Of a stretch of 64,000 nucleotides of DNA, positions 1 through 8,606 are shown one piece after another. Both the position numbers and the translations under genes were made by a program. This DNA comes from Bradyrhizobium quebecense (GTDB taxonomy: Bacteria > Pseudomonadota > Alphaproteobacteria > Rhizobiales > Xanthobacteraceae): the NCBI RefSeq assembly GCF_013373795.3, contig NZ_CP088022.1:2728001-2792000 (forward strand). Direction: 5' to 3'. The notes below the pieces were generated by a model. It saw only the letters and a program-made list of their open reading frames with translations, had not been told where the DNA came from and searched no databases. Each line of letters starts with the position of its first letter. Position 1 is the first letter of the stretch.

Positions 1-999
1 CTCGATCATTCCTCCGGCGGCTCGTCCGGCGGCGCGGGGGCTGCTGTCGCCGCGCGCATCCTGCCCGTTGCGCATGCCAGCGACGGCGGCGGCTCGATCC
101 GGATCCCCGCCTCCGCCTCCGGCGTATTCGGCATGAAGCCGACGCGCGCCCGCAACCCGTGCGGTCCCGATCGCGGCGAGGGCTGGGGCGGCTTCTCCGT
201 CGGCCATGTGCTGAGCATCAGCGTCCGCGACAGCGCGGTCATGATGGATGCGATCCATGGTCCTGAGCCGTCGAGCCTCTACGTCGCGCCGCCGCCGGAG
301 CGGCCGTTTTCCCAGGAGGTCGGCCGCGATCCCGGCCATCTGCGCATCAGCTTTACCGACAAGTCGCCCTATGGCGATGCGATCGATCCCGAGATCGCCG
401 CAGCGGTCCGCGACATTGCCAAGCTGCTGGCGGGCCTCGGCCATCATGTCGAGGAGCGTGCGCCGCCACTTGCCGCCGATCCCGCCGCGGTCATGACGAC
501 GATCGTCGGCGGCAACACGGCGCTGACGATCCGCGTGCTCGAACAGCGCGTCGGGCGCACGCTGACGTCGGACGATGTCGAGCGGCTGACGCTCGCCAGC
601 GGTCAGAACTCGGTCAAGATGACCCCCGCCGACTACGTCGCTGCGCAGCTTGCGGCGTTCCAGATCTCGCGCGGGCTTGCGACCTTCTTCGAGGGCTGCG
701 ACATCTTCCTCAGCCCAACCTTGTGCGCGCCGCCGCTCCGCATTGGCGAGTTGAACACGATGTCCGAGGACCTGACGCACATCGCGCCGGTGCTGCGCCG
801 CTACATGCCTGGCACCTCGATGTTCAACATGTCCGGGCAGCCGGCAATGTCGGTGCCGCTGGCCTGGAACAAGGCTGGCCTGCCGCTCGGCATGATGTTC
901 GCGGCCAAGCTTGGCGAGGAAGGACTGCTGTTCCGCCTGGCCGGCCAGCTCGAACAGGCTCGTCCCTGGAAGGACCGGCATCCGCCGGTCTGCGCCTAG
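1..999 (+). CDS. Amidase-signature enzyme, 3' part (start outside window)
   Basis: The frame is open from base 1 to the stop at 997-999, giving the last 332 residues of an amidase-signature hydrolase; the first ATG in view (133) is internal. The signature is visible: GGSSGG at bases 16-33 supplies the cis-serine (bases 22-24) and DGGGSIRIPA follows with the presumed nucleophile serine at bases 94-96, 24 residues later, which is the family spacing. The catalytic lysine would lie upstream of the window. The C-terminal part (FNMSGQPAMSVPL, then GLPLGMMFAA) is also typical. The family cleaves amide bonds by a Ser-cisSer-Lys triad; the substrate cannot be read from this part. Confidence 0.93.
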   Translation, partial: LDHSSGGSSGGAGAAVAARILPVAHASDGGGSIRIPASASGVFGMKPTRARNPCGPDRGEGWGGFSVGHVLSISVRDSAVMMDAIHGPEPSSLYVAPPPERPFSQEVGRDPGHLRISFTDKSPYGDAIDPEIAAAVRDIAKLLAGLGHHVEERAPPLAADPAAVMTTIVGGNTALTIRVLEQRVGRTLTSDDVERLTLASGQNSVKMTPADYVAAQLAAFQISRGLATFFEGCDIFLSPTLCAPPLRIGELNTMSEDLTHIAPVLRRYMPGTSMFNMSGQPAMSVPLAWNKAGLPLGMMFAAKLGEEGLLFRLAGQLEQARPWKDRHPPVCA

Positions 1000-1090
1000 C
1001 TCAATCGGGCGGGACAAAGGGTAGTCCAATCAGGTAGATAGGAAGGGCGCCGGCACGATTCCGCCGGCGTCATGCTTGGGAGACCGAACC

Positions 1091-1750
1091 GTGAGTGACC
1101 CGACCGACAATGCGCTCGCCGCAATCGCGAGCATTCTCGATCAGACGACGACGCCTCCCGACAAGTCCAAGTCGTCCGACACCAAGTCGTCCGACAAGGC
1201 CGCGGACAAGGCATCCGAGCCTGCCGAGGAGCCGCCGGTCTCGATAGCGATGCCACCGCCCCTGCCATCGTCCGTCGAGGTCGTCACCGTCGAAGCGGTG
1301 TCCATCAAGACTGTGTCCGTCGAGAGCGCGCCTGCCGAGCCGACGACAGTCGAGCAACCGCCGATCGAGGAACCCGAGCTACTGGTCGAACAGTCTGAGC
1401 CGAGTGAGACCGAGCTGAGTGAACCCGAGCCGAGCGTGCCAGAGCCAGAGCCGATCCAGCCGCCCCAACCGATCGAGGCCAATGGCTATTACAAGTCCGG
1501 CCCAGGCCCGATGGCCGCGCTGCGCTTCCGCTGGACAGTGCGCGAGGACGGCGCCCAATACTATGTCGACGAGACCGTCGGCGAAGGATCGACCCCGCTG
1601 GTCAACGGCCCGATGGACAGGGACGCCGCGATCAAATTCGTCGACGATCGCGAGGCCGAAGCGCGGCGCCGCTTCGAGCATTTCAAGCACGAGATCGTCA
1701 GCCGTACGGCGGCCGCCCTTCAGGCGAGCAAGGACCGCCACGAGGCCTGA
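1091..1750 (+). CDS. Hypothetical acidic, Pro/Glu-rich protein
   Basis: 219 residues, function not recognised. I place the start at GTG 1091 because GGGAGA lies seven bases before it; a TTG at 1076 is the alternative. Residues up to about 130 are low complexity, rich in Ser, Glu, Pro and Val (runs such as EPEPSVPEPEP). The last 85 residues look folded: YYKSGPGPMAALRFRWTV opens a short beta-rich stretch, followed by a charged helix (DDREAEARRRFEHFKHEI). There is no signal peptide or membrane segment. The gene lies between the amidase and a periplasmic protein gene and shows no operon overlap. Confidence 0.7.
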   Translation: MSDPTDNALAAIASILDQTTTPPDKSKSSDTKSSDKAADKASEPAEEPPVSIAMPPPLPSSVEVVTVEAVSIKTVSVESAPAEPTTVEQPPIEEPELLVEQSEPSETELSEPEPSVPEPEPIQPPQPIEANGYYKSGPGPMAALRFRWTVREDGAQYYVDETVGEGSTPLVNGPMDRDAAIKFVDDREAEARRRFEHFKHEIVSRTAAALQASKDRHEA

Positions 1751-1801
1751 CACGCGATACGTGCTCACGGGCATCGCAAAAAGGCGGATGGAGAAAACTT
1801 G

Positions 1802-2575
1802 ATGTTTCGCGCGCTGGCCGGCCTCGCTCTCGCTTTGCTCATTTCTGCCGCGCAAGCGCAGCCGGCGCCGTCCCGGCTCGATGAGATCGTCAAGCGCGGC
1901 ACGCTGCGCGTCGGCATGACCGGCGACTACCTGCCCTTCACGGCGCTCGACAAGGAGACGAACGCGTTTCGCGGCTTCGACGTCGACATGGCGCAATCGC
2001 TCGGCAAGGCGCTCGGCGTCAAGGTCGAGTTCGTGCCGACATCGTGGCCGCAGATGATGAAGGATTTCGAGGCCGACAATTTCGACATCGCGATGGGCGG
2101 CGTCTCCATTACCTTCGACCGGCAGAAGAAGGGCCTGTTCTCGACGCCGATCATGCGCGAGGGCAAGACGCCGATCGCGCGCTGCGCCGACAAGGGCAAG
2201 TTTGAGACGATCGCCGAGATCGACAAGCCCGGCACCCGTGTCATCGTCAATCCCGGCGGCACCAACGAGCGTTTTGCGCGCGCCAACGTGAAGGCCGCGG
2301 ACATCCGTGTCTTCAACGACAACACTAAAATCTTCGACGAGATCGCCAAGGGTGACGCCGACCTGATGATGACCGACGCGTCCGAGACGCGCTATCAGCA
2401 GAAGCTGCATCCCGGCGTGCTCTGCGCCGTGCATCCCGACAAGCCGTTCGACTTCGCGGAAAAGGCCTACTGGATGCAGCGCGACGTCGCGTTGAAGGCG
2501 TTTGTCGACCAGTGGCTCCATATCGCGCACGAAGACGGCAGCTACGCGAAGATCTATGCCGTGTGGTTTGAATAG
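1802..2575 (+). CDS. Periplasmic cyclohexadienyl dehydratase-like protein (PheC family)
   Basis: 257 residues with a signal peptide (residues 1-20, ending AQAQ), then a solute-binding-protein fold. It resembles periplasmic cyclohexadienyl/arogenate dehydratase (PheC) more than amino-acid binding proteins: RVGMTGDYLPF, PTSWPQMMKDF, VNPGGTNERFARAN, GDADLMMTDASETRYQ, LCAVHPDKPFDFAEKAYW and DQWLHIA are all PheC-like blocks. The glutamate of the TDAxE motif, which I recall as the catalytic residue of PheC, is kept. PheC converts prephenate to phenylpyruvate or arogenate to phenylalanine outside the cytoplasm. The start is ATG 1802, behind GGAG about nine bases upstream. An amino-acid-binding ABC protein is the alternative reading, but no permease gene is adjacent. 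Confidence 0.8.
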   Translation: MFRALAGLALALLISAAQAQPAPSRLDEIVKRGTLRVGMTGDYLPFTALDKETNAFRGFDVDMAQSLGKALGVKVEFVPTSWPQMMKDFEADNFDIAMGGVSITFDRQKKGLFSTPIMREGKTPIARCADKGKFETIAEIDKPGTRVIVNPGGTNERFARANVKAADIRVFNDNTKIFDEIAKGDADLMMTDASETRYQQKLHPGVLCAVHPDKPFDFAEKAYWMQRDVALKAFVDQWLHIAHEDGSYAKIYAVWFE

Positions 2576-2760
2576 GCTGCGTCAGGTTCACTGCTCGCCG
2601 GCCGCAAATTGATGCGCACGGCCTGAATCCGATCGCAATCCAGTGATTTGAACCTAGGGTGCGAGGGCACGACTCATGTTCTGACCGTGATTTGGGGCAC
2701 GTTCAGCGAGGCGCCTACTAAATAGCCTCGCGAACGGGATTCCCTGCACTGGAGGTCGAG

Positions 2761-3564
2761 ATGAGAAAGCTTCTGGCGATCGCCACGCTCGTGCTGGCCA
2801 GCACGGCGACAGCGCAGGCGCAATACACGTTCGATTACGGCGGCCGCACCATTCGCATCGATCCCGATCGCGGAACGGTTTCGATCCCCGGCGTCTATGA
2901 CAATACCGGCCGCAGCACCAAGCGCGCCAAGCACAGGGACGCCGAGCAGAAGCACGAGACGGCTCCGAAGGACGCCAAAACGGATTCTCCGTCCATGCCT
3001 GTCACGCCACCCGCGGCCGCTGCCTCACCCTCTTCGACTGCCGTTGATCAGGCCGCGGCGCCAGCGTCGCCAGCAACAACGACAGAGCCTGCAAACACGA
3101 GCGTTGCGCCACCTCCGGCTACGGTAGCAACCACACCGCCACCACCACCCGCGTCGCCAGCTGTGCAACAAAGCGCCGCGCCAGCGTCGGCAAAGCCGGT
3201 CCCAGCGCCGACGGTCGGCGCCGCATCGCCCGCGCCCAAGCCAGCGGCGAACCCCGTACAAGCAGCCAACTCGCCGCTCGGCGTCTGGCTGACCGAAGAG
3301 AAGGAAGGCAAGGTCCGCATCGAGCAATGCGGCGCCAATCTCTGCGGCTATTCGGTCGACAAGGCATCGAACGCCAACGGCGAGCAGGTGCTGATCAACA
3401 TGAAGCCGGGCAAGGACAAATGGAGCGGCCGCATCTTCGATCCCAATAGCGGCAGCACCTACGATTCCACCATCGCCCTGAAGAGCCCCGACACGCTGCG
3501 TGTCCAGGGCTGCGCGTTCGGCGGCATGTTCTGTGGCGGCCAGATATGGACGCGGGTGAACTGA
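2761..3564 (+). CDS. Secreted DUF2147 protein with Pro/Ala linker
   Basis: 267 residues. A signal peptide (residues 1-20, ATAQAQ) is followed by a short folded stretch (YTFDYGGRTIRIDPDRG), then about 110 residues of Pro/Ala/Thr/Ser low complexity, then a C-terminal DUF2147-like domain from about residue 172 (SPLGVWLTEEKEGKVRIEQC to GGQIWTRVN). Four cysteines in the C-terminal domain could form disulfides in the periplasm. DUF2147 domains are small beta-barrels of unknown function found on exported proteins. GGAGG just before ATG 2761 supports the start. A strong terminator follows at 3591-3624. Confidence 0.83.
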   Translation: MRKLLAIATLVLASTATAQAQYTFDYGGRTIRIDPDRGTVSIPGVYDNTGRSTKRAKHRDAEQKHETAPKDAKTDSPSMPVTPPAAAASPSSTAVDQAAAPASPATTTEPANTSVAPPPATVATTPPPPPASPAVQQSAAPASAKPVPAPTVGAASPAPKPAANPVQAANSPLGVWLTEEKEGKVRIEQCGANLCGYSVDKASNANGEQVLINMKPGKDKWSGRIFDPNSGSTYDSTIALKSPDTLRVQGCAFGGMFCGGQIWTRVN

Positions 3565-3590
3565 GCGACGCGAAATCGCGGTCCGGAATC

Positions 3591-3624
3591 AAAAAGCCCC
3601 GCTCGATCAGCGGGGCTTTTTTTC
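3591..3624. terminator. Intrinsic terminator, probably bidirectional
   Basis: A ten-pair stem AAGCCCCGCT / AGCGGGGCTT with a five-base loop is followed by a T run on the plus strand and preceded by A residues. It ends the DUF2147 gene and can also serve the convergent cupin gene. Confidence 0.88.
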
Positions 3625-3645
3625 TTGTGGCTCAGCAACGCCGGC

Positions 3646-4050
3646 TCAGCCGACCTTGCCGTTGTATTCCTCGTCGGTGACGTGCTCCATCCAGGTCGAA
3701 TAGACGCCGTCGAGCGCCTCCTGCATGGCGATGTGGGTCATGCTGTTGTCGGGCGAAGCGCCATGCCAATGCTTCTCGTTCGGCGGGATCCAGACGACGT
3801 CGCCGGGGCGGATTTCCCGGATCGGCCCGCCCTTGGCCTGCACGCGGCCGATGCCCGAGATCACGTACAGCGTCTGTCCGAGCGGATGGGTGTGCCAGGC
3901 GGTGCGCGCACCGGGCTCGAACGACACGCGCGAGGCATTCAGCCGGGCCGGCGCCGGCGCCATGTTGATCGGGTCCTGCAGCACGCTGCCGGTGAAGTTC
4001 TCCTTCGGCGCGCGGCGGGTCGGCCGCGAGCCGGAAACGTGGATATCCAT
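3646..4050 (-). CDS. Small cupin-domain protein
   Basis: 134 residues forming a single cupin barrel. Motif 1 is GARTAWHTHPLGQTLYVISGIG, cited here in two halves: the metal-binding HTH histidines are present but the usual glutamate is a glutamine (LGQTLYV). Motif 2 is PGDVVWIPPNEKHWH with its histidines. Small cupins of this type are annotated as metal-dependent or carboxymuconolactone-type proteins; no substrate can be assigned. GGAGG lies eight bases before the ATG. It starts 23 bases after the RraA-like gene on the same strand, so the two are probably one transcript, and the RraA-like partner suggests oxo-acid catabolism (inference). Confidence 0.85.
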   Translation of the reverse strand: MDIHVSGSRPTRRAPKENFTGSVLQDPINMAPAPARLNASRVSFEPGARTAWHTHPLGQTLYVISGIGRVQAKGGPIREIRPGDVVWIPPNEKHWHGASPDNSMTHIAMQEALDGVYSTWMEHVTDEEYNGKVG

Positions 4051-4073
4051 GGGGTTACCTCCCTCTCTTGACG

Positions 4074-4772
4074 TTATTTCTTGGTTGCGGCGTAGCGCGC
4101 CTTGGTCTCGGCATTCATCGGATACAGGCCGGGCAGCTGGGCGCCATTGTTCACCTCGTTGACGATCCAGGCTTCCATCCGCTCCTGCTCGGGTCCTTCG
4201 GCCAGCACCTGGTCAAGGAACGCCTGCGGGATCAGCACCGCGCCGTCCTGGTCGGCCACCACCACGTCGTTCGGAAACACGGCAACGCCGCCGCAGCCGA
4301 TCGGTTCGCCCCAGCCGACGAAGGTCAGACCTGCAACCGACGGCGGCGCCGCGTAGCCGTCGCACCAGACCGGCAGGCCGGTGCCGAGCACACCCTCGAC
4401 GTCACGCACCACGCCATCGGTGATCAGCGCCGTCACCCCGCGCTTGACCATGCGCGCGCAGAGGATGTCGCCGAAAATGCCGGCATCGGCGATGCCCATG
4501 GCATCGACCACGGCAATGCAGCCCGCTGGCATCGCCTCGATCGCGGTACGGGTCGAGATCGGCGACGACCAGGATTCCGGCGTCGCCAGATCCTCGCGGG
4601 CCGGCACGAAGCGCAGCGTGAAGGCCGGTCCGACCAGCCGCTTCTGCCCAGGCTTCAAGGGCTTGGTGCCGCGCATCCAGATGTTGCGCAGGCCCTTCTT
4701 GAGCAGGACCGTGGTGATGGTGGCGGTGGACACGTGCGACAGCGTCGCGATCGCTTCGGCGGACAGTGACAT
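4074..4772 (-). CDS. RraA-like / HMG-CHA aldolase family protein
   Basis: 232 residues from ATG 4772, where GGAGC lies eleven bases upstream; a longer open frame to 4883 begins with an unconvincing stretch. The family motif is clear: GDILCARMVKRGV followed by ITDGVVRDVEG, the G-x(n)-DGxxRD pattern shared by the RNase E inhibitor RraA and class II pyruvate aldolases (4-hydroxy-4-methyl-2-oxoglutarate / 4-carboxy-4-hydroxy-2-oxoadipate aldolase). These need a divalent metal and cleave 4-hydroxy-2-oxo acids to pyruvate. The extra N-terminal part (TTVLLKKGLRNIWM) is typical of the longer aldolase-like members, so an aldolase or related lyase is likelier than an RNase regulator. Likely an operon with the downstream cupin. 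Confidence 0.82.
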   Translation of the reverse strand: MSLSAEAIATLSHVSTATITTVLLKKGLRNIWMRGTKPLKPGQKRLVGPAFTLRFVPAREDLATPESWSSPISTRTAIEAMPAGCIAVVDAMGIADAGIFGDILCARMVKRGVTALITDGVVRDVEGVLGTGLPVWCDGYAAPPSVAGLTFVGWGEPIGCGGVAVFPNDVVVADQDGAVLIPQAFLDQVLAEGPEQERMEAWIVNEVNNGAQLPGLYPMNAETKARYAATKK

Positions 4773-4985
4773 CTGGAAAGCTTGCTCCGATGGGAGGAAA
4801 AGACTGACGCATGTTGCCGGGCGAAGGCCCTGCGTCAAGGGCTGCGCGAAAAAGCTGCGATCACCTGAATTTATCGCCAGCACGCCGATTAATTTATTGA
4901 AGTTGCTACACCATTTTGCACGAAGCGAATTCCGTTTTGAGTCGAAACACGCTAGCTTGATGGCCGACCCAATCTGCTTGAGCCG

Positions 4986-5717
4986 ATGGCCGAACCTTTA
5001 AGTCTTCCCCGCCTTTTGCCGAGTGGCGACAGCGCCATCACGGTGGAATTCAGCCGCACCATCGATGACACCGCTAACCGGCGGGTGCTCGCGCTCGACC
5101 GCGTGATCGCAGCCGAGCCGATCGCCGGGATCACCGAGACCGTGCCGACCTACCGGTCGCTGCTGGTGCATTACGATCCCGTGCAGATCACCTTCGATGC
5201 GCTCGGCGAGCAGCTGCTTGCGCGCGCCGCCAAGGCACCGCCGACCGAAGGCGGAACGCGGCGCTGGCGGATCCCCATCACCTATGGCGGCGAGCACGGC
5301 ATCGATCTCGAGGATGTGGCGAAGGCACTTCAGACCACGCCCGATGAGATCGTCGCGCGCCACGCCGCCGGCGACTACCGCGTCGCCATGATTGGCTTCA
5401 CGCCCGGCTGGTCCTATCTCAGCGGGCTGGACAAGTTCCTGCATATACCCAGGCGCAAGGAGCCCCGGCTCGTGACCCCGGCCGGCACCATCTCGATCGG
5501 CGGCATCCAGACCGGCGTACAGTGCCTGGCCGGCCCGAGCGGCTGGCACCTGCTCGGCCGCACTCCGGTGCGAACCTACCAATTGCATCGCGATCCGACC
5601 TTCCTGCTGGAGCCGGGCGATGCCGTCAGCTTCACGGCAGTGGATGCCAAGACCTTTGCCGAACAGGACCGCGCCGCCGAGGCCGGTGAGTTCATCGCAG
5701 AACTGGTGGCACCATGA
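4986..5717 (+). CDS. pxpB: 5-oxoprolinase subunit PxpB
   Basis: 243 residues of the KipI/PxpB family (carboxyltransferase domain C and D subfamily 1). Diagnostic blocks are LLPSGDSAITVEF near the start, GFTPGWSYLSGLD, RRKEPRLVTPAGTISIGG and GPSGWHLLGRTP. With PxpA and PxpC it forms the prokaryotic ATP-dependent 5-oxoprolinase, which opens pyroglutamate to glutamate in the cytoplasm. The three genes follow in the order B-C-A; pxpB and pxpC overlap by four bases (ATGA). The gene is divergent from the RraA-like gene, with about 210 bases between the starts for two promoters. Confidence 0.95.
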   Translation: MAEPLSLPRLLPSGDSAITVEFSRTIDDTANRRVLALDRVIAAEPIAGITETVPTYRSLLVHYDPVQITFDALGEQLLARAAKAPPTEGGTRRWRIPITYGGEHGIDLEDVAKALQTTPDEIVARHAAGDYRVAMIGFTPGWSYLSGLDKFLHIPRRKEPRLVTPAGTISIGGIQTGVQCLAGPSGWHLLGRTPVRTYQLHRDPTFLLEPGDAVSFTAVDAKTFAEQDRAAEAGEFIAELVAP

Positions 5718-6748
5718 GCAAGCTCGTCGTCACCTCGATCGGCCCGGCCAGCTCGGTACAGGACGGCGGCCGCCCGGGCTCGCAGCGCTACGGCCTGACG
5801 CCGAGCGGCGCGATGGATAGGCTTTCGCTGGCGGCCGCCAATACGCTGGTCGGCAATGAACCGTTCGCCGCTGCGGTCGAGATCGGCCCGTTCGGCGCCA
5901 CCTTCACCGCACGCGGCGGCGCCGTGCGCGTCGGGCTCGCCGGCGCATCGCGCAATGCGGAGATCGGTGGCCGGCCGATCGCCTTCGACAGTTCGGCAAC
6001 GCTCGCCGACGGTGAGACGCTCAATCTCGGTTTTGCGCGCGGCGGCTCGTTCAGCTATCTCGCGATCGAGCACGGCATCGAGGGCGAGCCGATGTTCGGC
6101 AGCCTCGCCGTCAACGCCCGGGCCGGGCTCGGCAGCCCCTACCCGCGGCCGCTGCAAAGCGGCGACGAGTTGAAGACGAAAGCTGCGAGCGGCGCCGCCG
6201 AGCGCCGCATCGAATTGCCGGCCGCCACCGATGCGCCGATCCGCATCGTGTTCGGCCCGCAGGGCGACGAGTTCACCGTGGAAAACAAGCAGCTGTTCCT
6301 CGACAGCGAGTGGAAAATCTCGGCCACCAGCGACCGCATGGGCTACCGGCTCGAAGGGGCCGTCATCAAGCACCGCGACGGCCACAACATCGTCTCCGAC
6401 GGCACCGTCAACGGCAGCATCCAGGTGCCTGGCAACGGCCAGCCGATCGTGCTTATGCCGGACCGCGGCACCAGCGGTGGTTATCCAAAGATCGCGACCG
6501 TGATCACGGCCGATCTTGGCCGCTTCGCGCAGACCTCGGCCGGCCGGCCGTTCCGCTTCAAGGCCGTAACCATGGCGGAAGCGCAGGCCGAGGCGATCAA
6601 GTTCCACGCGCTGCTGCATTCCCTGCCCGATCGCCTCCGCGGCATCGACGATTTCGGTCTCAACATCGAGGCGCTGCGGGATGCGAATGTCGCGGGTCAG
6701 GCCGTCAGCGCCGTCGATGTGTCGACCTGGCAAGTTGCGCTACCCTGA
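5714..6748 (+). CDS. pxpC: 5-oxoprolinase subunit PxpC (biotin-dependent carboxylase-like)
   Basis: 344 residues of the KipA/PxpC family. The opening [17 protein letters not shown], then [17 protein letters not shown] and NTLVGN, and the later block [16 protein letters not shown] are characteristic. It is the partner of PxpB in ATP-dependent opening of 5-oxoproline. The start ATG overlaps the pxpB stop by four bases, which suggests translational coupling. pxpA follows 32 bases downstream. Length and motifs are normal for the family. Confidence 0.95.
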   Translation: MSKLVVTSIGPASSVQDGGRPGSQRYGLTPSGAMDRLSLAAANTLVGNEPFAAAVEIGPFGATFTARGGAVRVGLAGASRNAEIGGRPIAFDSSATLADGETLNLGFARGGSFSYLAIEHGIEGEPMFGSLAVNARAGLGSPYPRPLQSGDELKTKAASGAAERRIELPAATDAPIRIVFGPQGDEFTVENKQLFLDSEWKISATSDRMGYRLEGAVIKHRDGHNIVSDGTVNGSIQVPGNGQPIVLMPDRGTSGGYPKIATVITADLGRFAQTSAGRPFRFKAVTMAEAQAEAIKFHALLHSLPDRLRGIDDFGLNIEALRDANVAGQAVSAVDVSTWQVALP

Positions 6749-6780
6749 ATCAAATACGAACAACGAACGGATCGATCGTC

Positions 6781-7554
6781 ATGACTGCAACCATCGACCT
6801 CAATTGCGATCTCGGCGAAAGTTTCGGCCCCTGGGAAATGGGCAATGATGCCGCGATGATCGAGCTTGCGACCTCGGTCAACGTCGCCTGTGGCTTCCAC
6901 GCCGGCGACGCCGACATCATGCGCAAGACCGTCGAGCTCGCGAAGGCGCGCGGCGTCAGCGTCGGTGCCCATCCCGGCTATCGCGACCTGCATGGCTTTG
7001 GCCGCCGCCCGATGCCGGGGCTGACATCGTCCGAGATCGAGAACCTGATCGCCTATCAGATCGGTGCGCTGCAGGCGATCGCAACCGCGGCCGGTCACAA
7101 GGTCACGCATGTGAAGGCACATGGCGCGATTTCCAACGTCGCCTGCGAGGACGACATGACCGCACGGGCGATCGCCAATGCGATCAAGGCGGTCGACCGC
7201 AATCTCATCTTCGTGGTGCTCGCCAACTCGAAGCTGGTGCGCGCGGGCGAAGCCGCCAATCTGCGGATGGCGCGCGAAGTGTTTGCCGACCGCGCCTATG
7301 AGGACGATGGCAATCTGGTGTCGCGCAAGAAGCCCGGCGCGGTGCTGCACGATCCCAAGGCGATCGCCGAGCGCGTGGTGCGGATGGTGCAGGATGGCGC
7401 GGTCGTCTCGGTCACCGGCAAGGTGATCAAGATGCAGACCGATACCGTCTGCATCCATGGCGACACGCATGGCGCCGTCGAGATTGCGCGCGGCCTGCGC
7501 GAGGCGTTGAGCAAGGCCGGCATCACGGTTGCGCCGTTCAAGACCGCGCACTGA
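6781..7554 (+). CDS. pxpA: 5-oxoprolinase subunit PxpA (LamB/YcsF family)
   Basis: 257 residues. The N-terminus [24 protein letters not shown] and [12 protein letters not shown], then [10 protein letters not shown] and [10 protein letters not shown], define the LamB/YcsF family. The conserved acidic and histidine residues needed for the ATP-dependent opening of pyroglutamate are present. I start it at ATG 6781, which begins the family-conserved N-terminus; the frame is open further upstream only inside pxpC. It is the last gene of the pxpBCA operon and is followed by a hairpin with a T run. Confidence 0.95.
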   Translation: MTATIDLNCDLGESFGPWEMGNDAAMIELATSVNVACGFHAGDADIMRKTVELAKARGVSVGAHPGYRDLHGFGRRPMPGLTSSEIENLIAYQIGALQAIATAAGHKVTHVKAHGAISNVACEDDMTARAIANAIKAVDRNLIFVVLANSKLVRAGEAANLRMAREVFADRAYEDDGNLVSRKKPGAVLHDPKAIAERVVRMVQDGAVVSVTGKVIKMQTDTVCIHGDTHGAVEIARGLREALSKAGITVAPFKTAH

Positions 7555-7573
7555 GCCGCCAACGCATCGATTG

Positions 7574-7603
7574 AAAAGGGCCGGCCGTCGCGCCGACCCT
7601 TTT
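7574..7603 (+). terminator. Probable terminator of the pxpBCA operon
   Basis: An imperfect hairpin about 20 bases after the pxpA stop: AAAAGGG-c-CGGC pairs with GCCG-a-CCCTTTT, with one C-A mismatch. The plus-strand 3' side ends in four T residues. Confidence 0.6.
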
Positions 7604-7705
7604 AGATTCCGTTAAGAGTCTTCTTAAACCCAAACTTGCCGGTTTGATTGCTAGGTGCAGCTTCCGAGCCTTTGATTGTCCTCTCAGGAAATTGGGTACG
7701 AAAGC

Positions 7706-8128
7706 ATGTTCCGCACCAGCCTCTCCCTCGCAATTGCGGCGGTTGCCACGGCCGCCTTCACCAGCGCAGCCTCCGCCGGCTGCTACAGCTGCTATGCGCC
7801 GCCGCCCCAGCCCTGCACGACCTGCTATCAGGTGCAGACCGTGCCGCCGCAGTATCGCACCGTGCAGGAGACCGTGATGGTGTCGCCGGGCCGCGTCATC
7901 GCGCATCGCACGCCGGCGCAGTATCGTACCGTGATGGTGCCGAAGACCGTGATGGTCGCGCCCGAAGGCGTCGCCTATGAGCGCATCGCGCCGCAATACG
8001 CCACCCAGGAACGCACCCAGATGGTCTCGCCGGGCTATTCCTACTACGCGCCGGTCCAGCCGACCTGCAACACTTGCGGCGGTGGATATGGCTACGGCTA
8101 CGGATATGGACCGGGCTACGGCTACTGA
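7706..8128 (+). CDS. Exported Cys/Tyr-rich protein with YRTV repeats and Gly-Tyr tail
   Basis: 140 residues. A signal peptide (residues 1-24, cut near SAASA-G) leads into CYSCYAPPPQPCTTCY, then a Val/Thr/Pro-rich stretch in which QYRTV recurs (PPQYRTVQETVMVSPG and PAQYRTVMVPKTVMVAP), a later PQYATQERTQMVSPG, and a tail of Gly-Tyr dipeptides. Four of its cysteines occur as CxxC pairs. It resembles no enzyme; a cell-envelope structural role is plausible. The start is ATG 7706; an upstream TTG at 7676 would put ten residues before the signal peptide. A terminator follows at 8151-8186. Confidence 0.78.
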   Translation: MFRTSLSLAIAAVATAAFTSAASAGCYSCYAPPPQPCTTCYQVQTVPPQYRTVQETVMVSPGRVIAHRTPAQYRTVMVPKTVMVAPEGVAYERIAPQYATQERTQMVSPGYSYYAPVQPTCNTCGGGYGYGYGYGPGYGY

Positions 8129-8150
8129 GCCGTCAGCATCCAGACAACAC

Positions 8151-8186
8151 AAAGCCGCCGCCTGGGGACATCAGACGGCGGCTTTT
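8151..8186 (+). terminator. Intrinsic terminator after the Cys/Tyr-rich gene
   Basis: A ten-pair stem AAAGCCGCCG / CGGCGGCTTT with a long loop is followed by T residues. It begins 22 bases after the stop at 8128. It may also end the small minus-strand gene at 8203-8355. Confidence 0.78.
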
Positions 8187-8202
8187 GAATTTTCAGAAGG
8201 GC

Positions 8203-8355
8203 TCAGAACGGGTGGACGGACAGCGTGCCGAACACGATGGCCGCGATCACGGCGAACGCGCTGTAGAGCGCCGCAGTGTGAATTCCGGTCTCCGACTTCC
8301 TCGAAACTTGTCGCGCGTAATGATGCAGGCGGGCTTCCGCCGATAGCTCGCGCAT
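8203..8355 (-). CDS. Small single-helix membrane protein (50 aa)
   Basis: A 50-residue reading frame on the minus strand starting at ATG 8355 and ending TGA at 8203-8205. Its start is backed by GGAGA about eight bases upstream. Residues 1-27 are charged and helical (MRELSAEARLHHYARQVSRK), and residues 28-46 form one hydrophobic span (AALYSAFAVIAAIVFGTL). The pattern is that of a small inner-membrane protein with a cytoplasmic head. Function unknown. The ribosome-binding site, protein-like composition and adjacent terminator argue that it is real. Confidence 0.62.
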   Translation of the reverse strand: MRELSAEARLHHYARQVSRKSETGIHTAALYSAFAVIAAIVFGTLSVHPF

Positions 8356-8606
8356 GGTCGATCTCCAACGCCCCATTGTCGGGCATATGGAATAGCGTTC
8401 GCGCCCGGATGCAAGCGGGTGGCAAAAATAGCGATGCCGCCGCCTTCGGGAACACGGTTCCGAGAGGATTATTCTGCCTCGCGAGTTCGCCCGAGAATCT
8501 TATTCGTCGCAAATTCGAGGCGTCGGGAACCCACGCCAGCCCGCAATAACCGAAAATTTCGAAAACAACCCCATGCAAAGGCCGGAGGTGGTGGCCGCTG
8601 CGGCGC

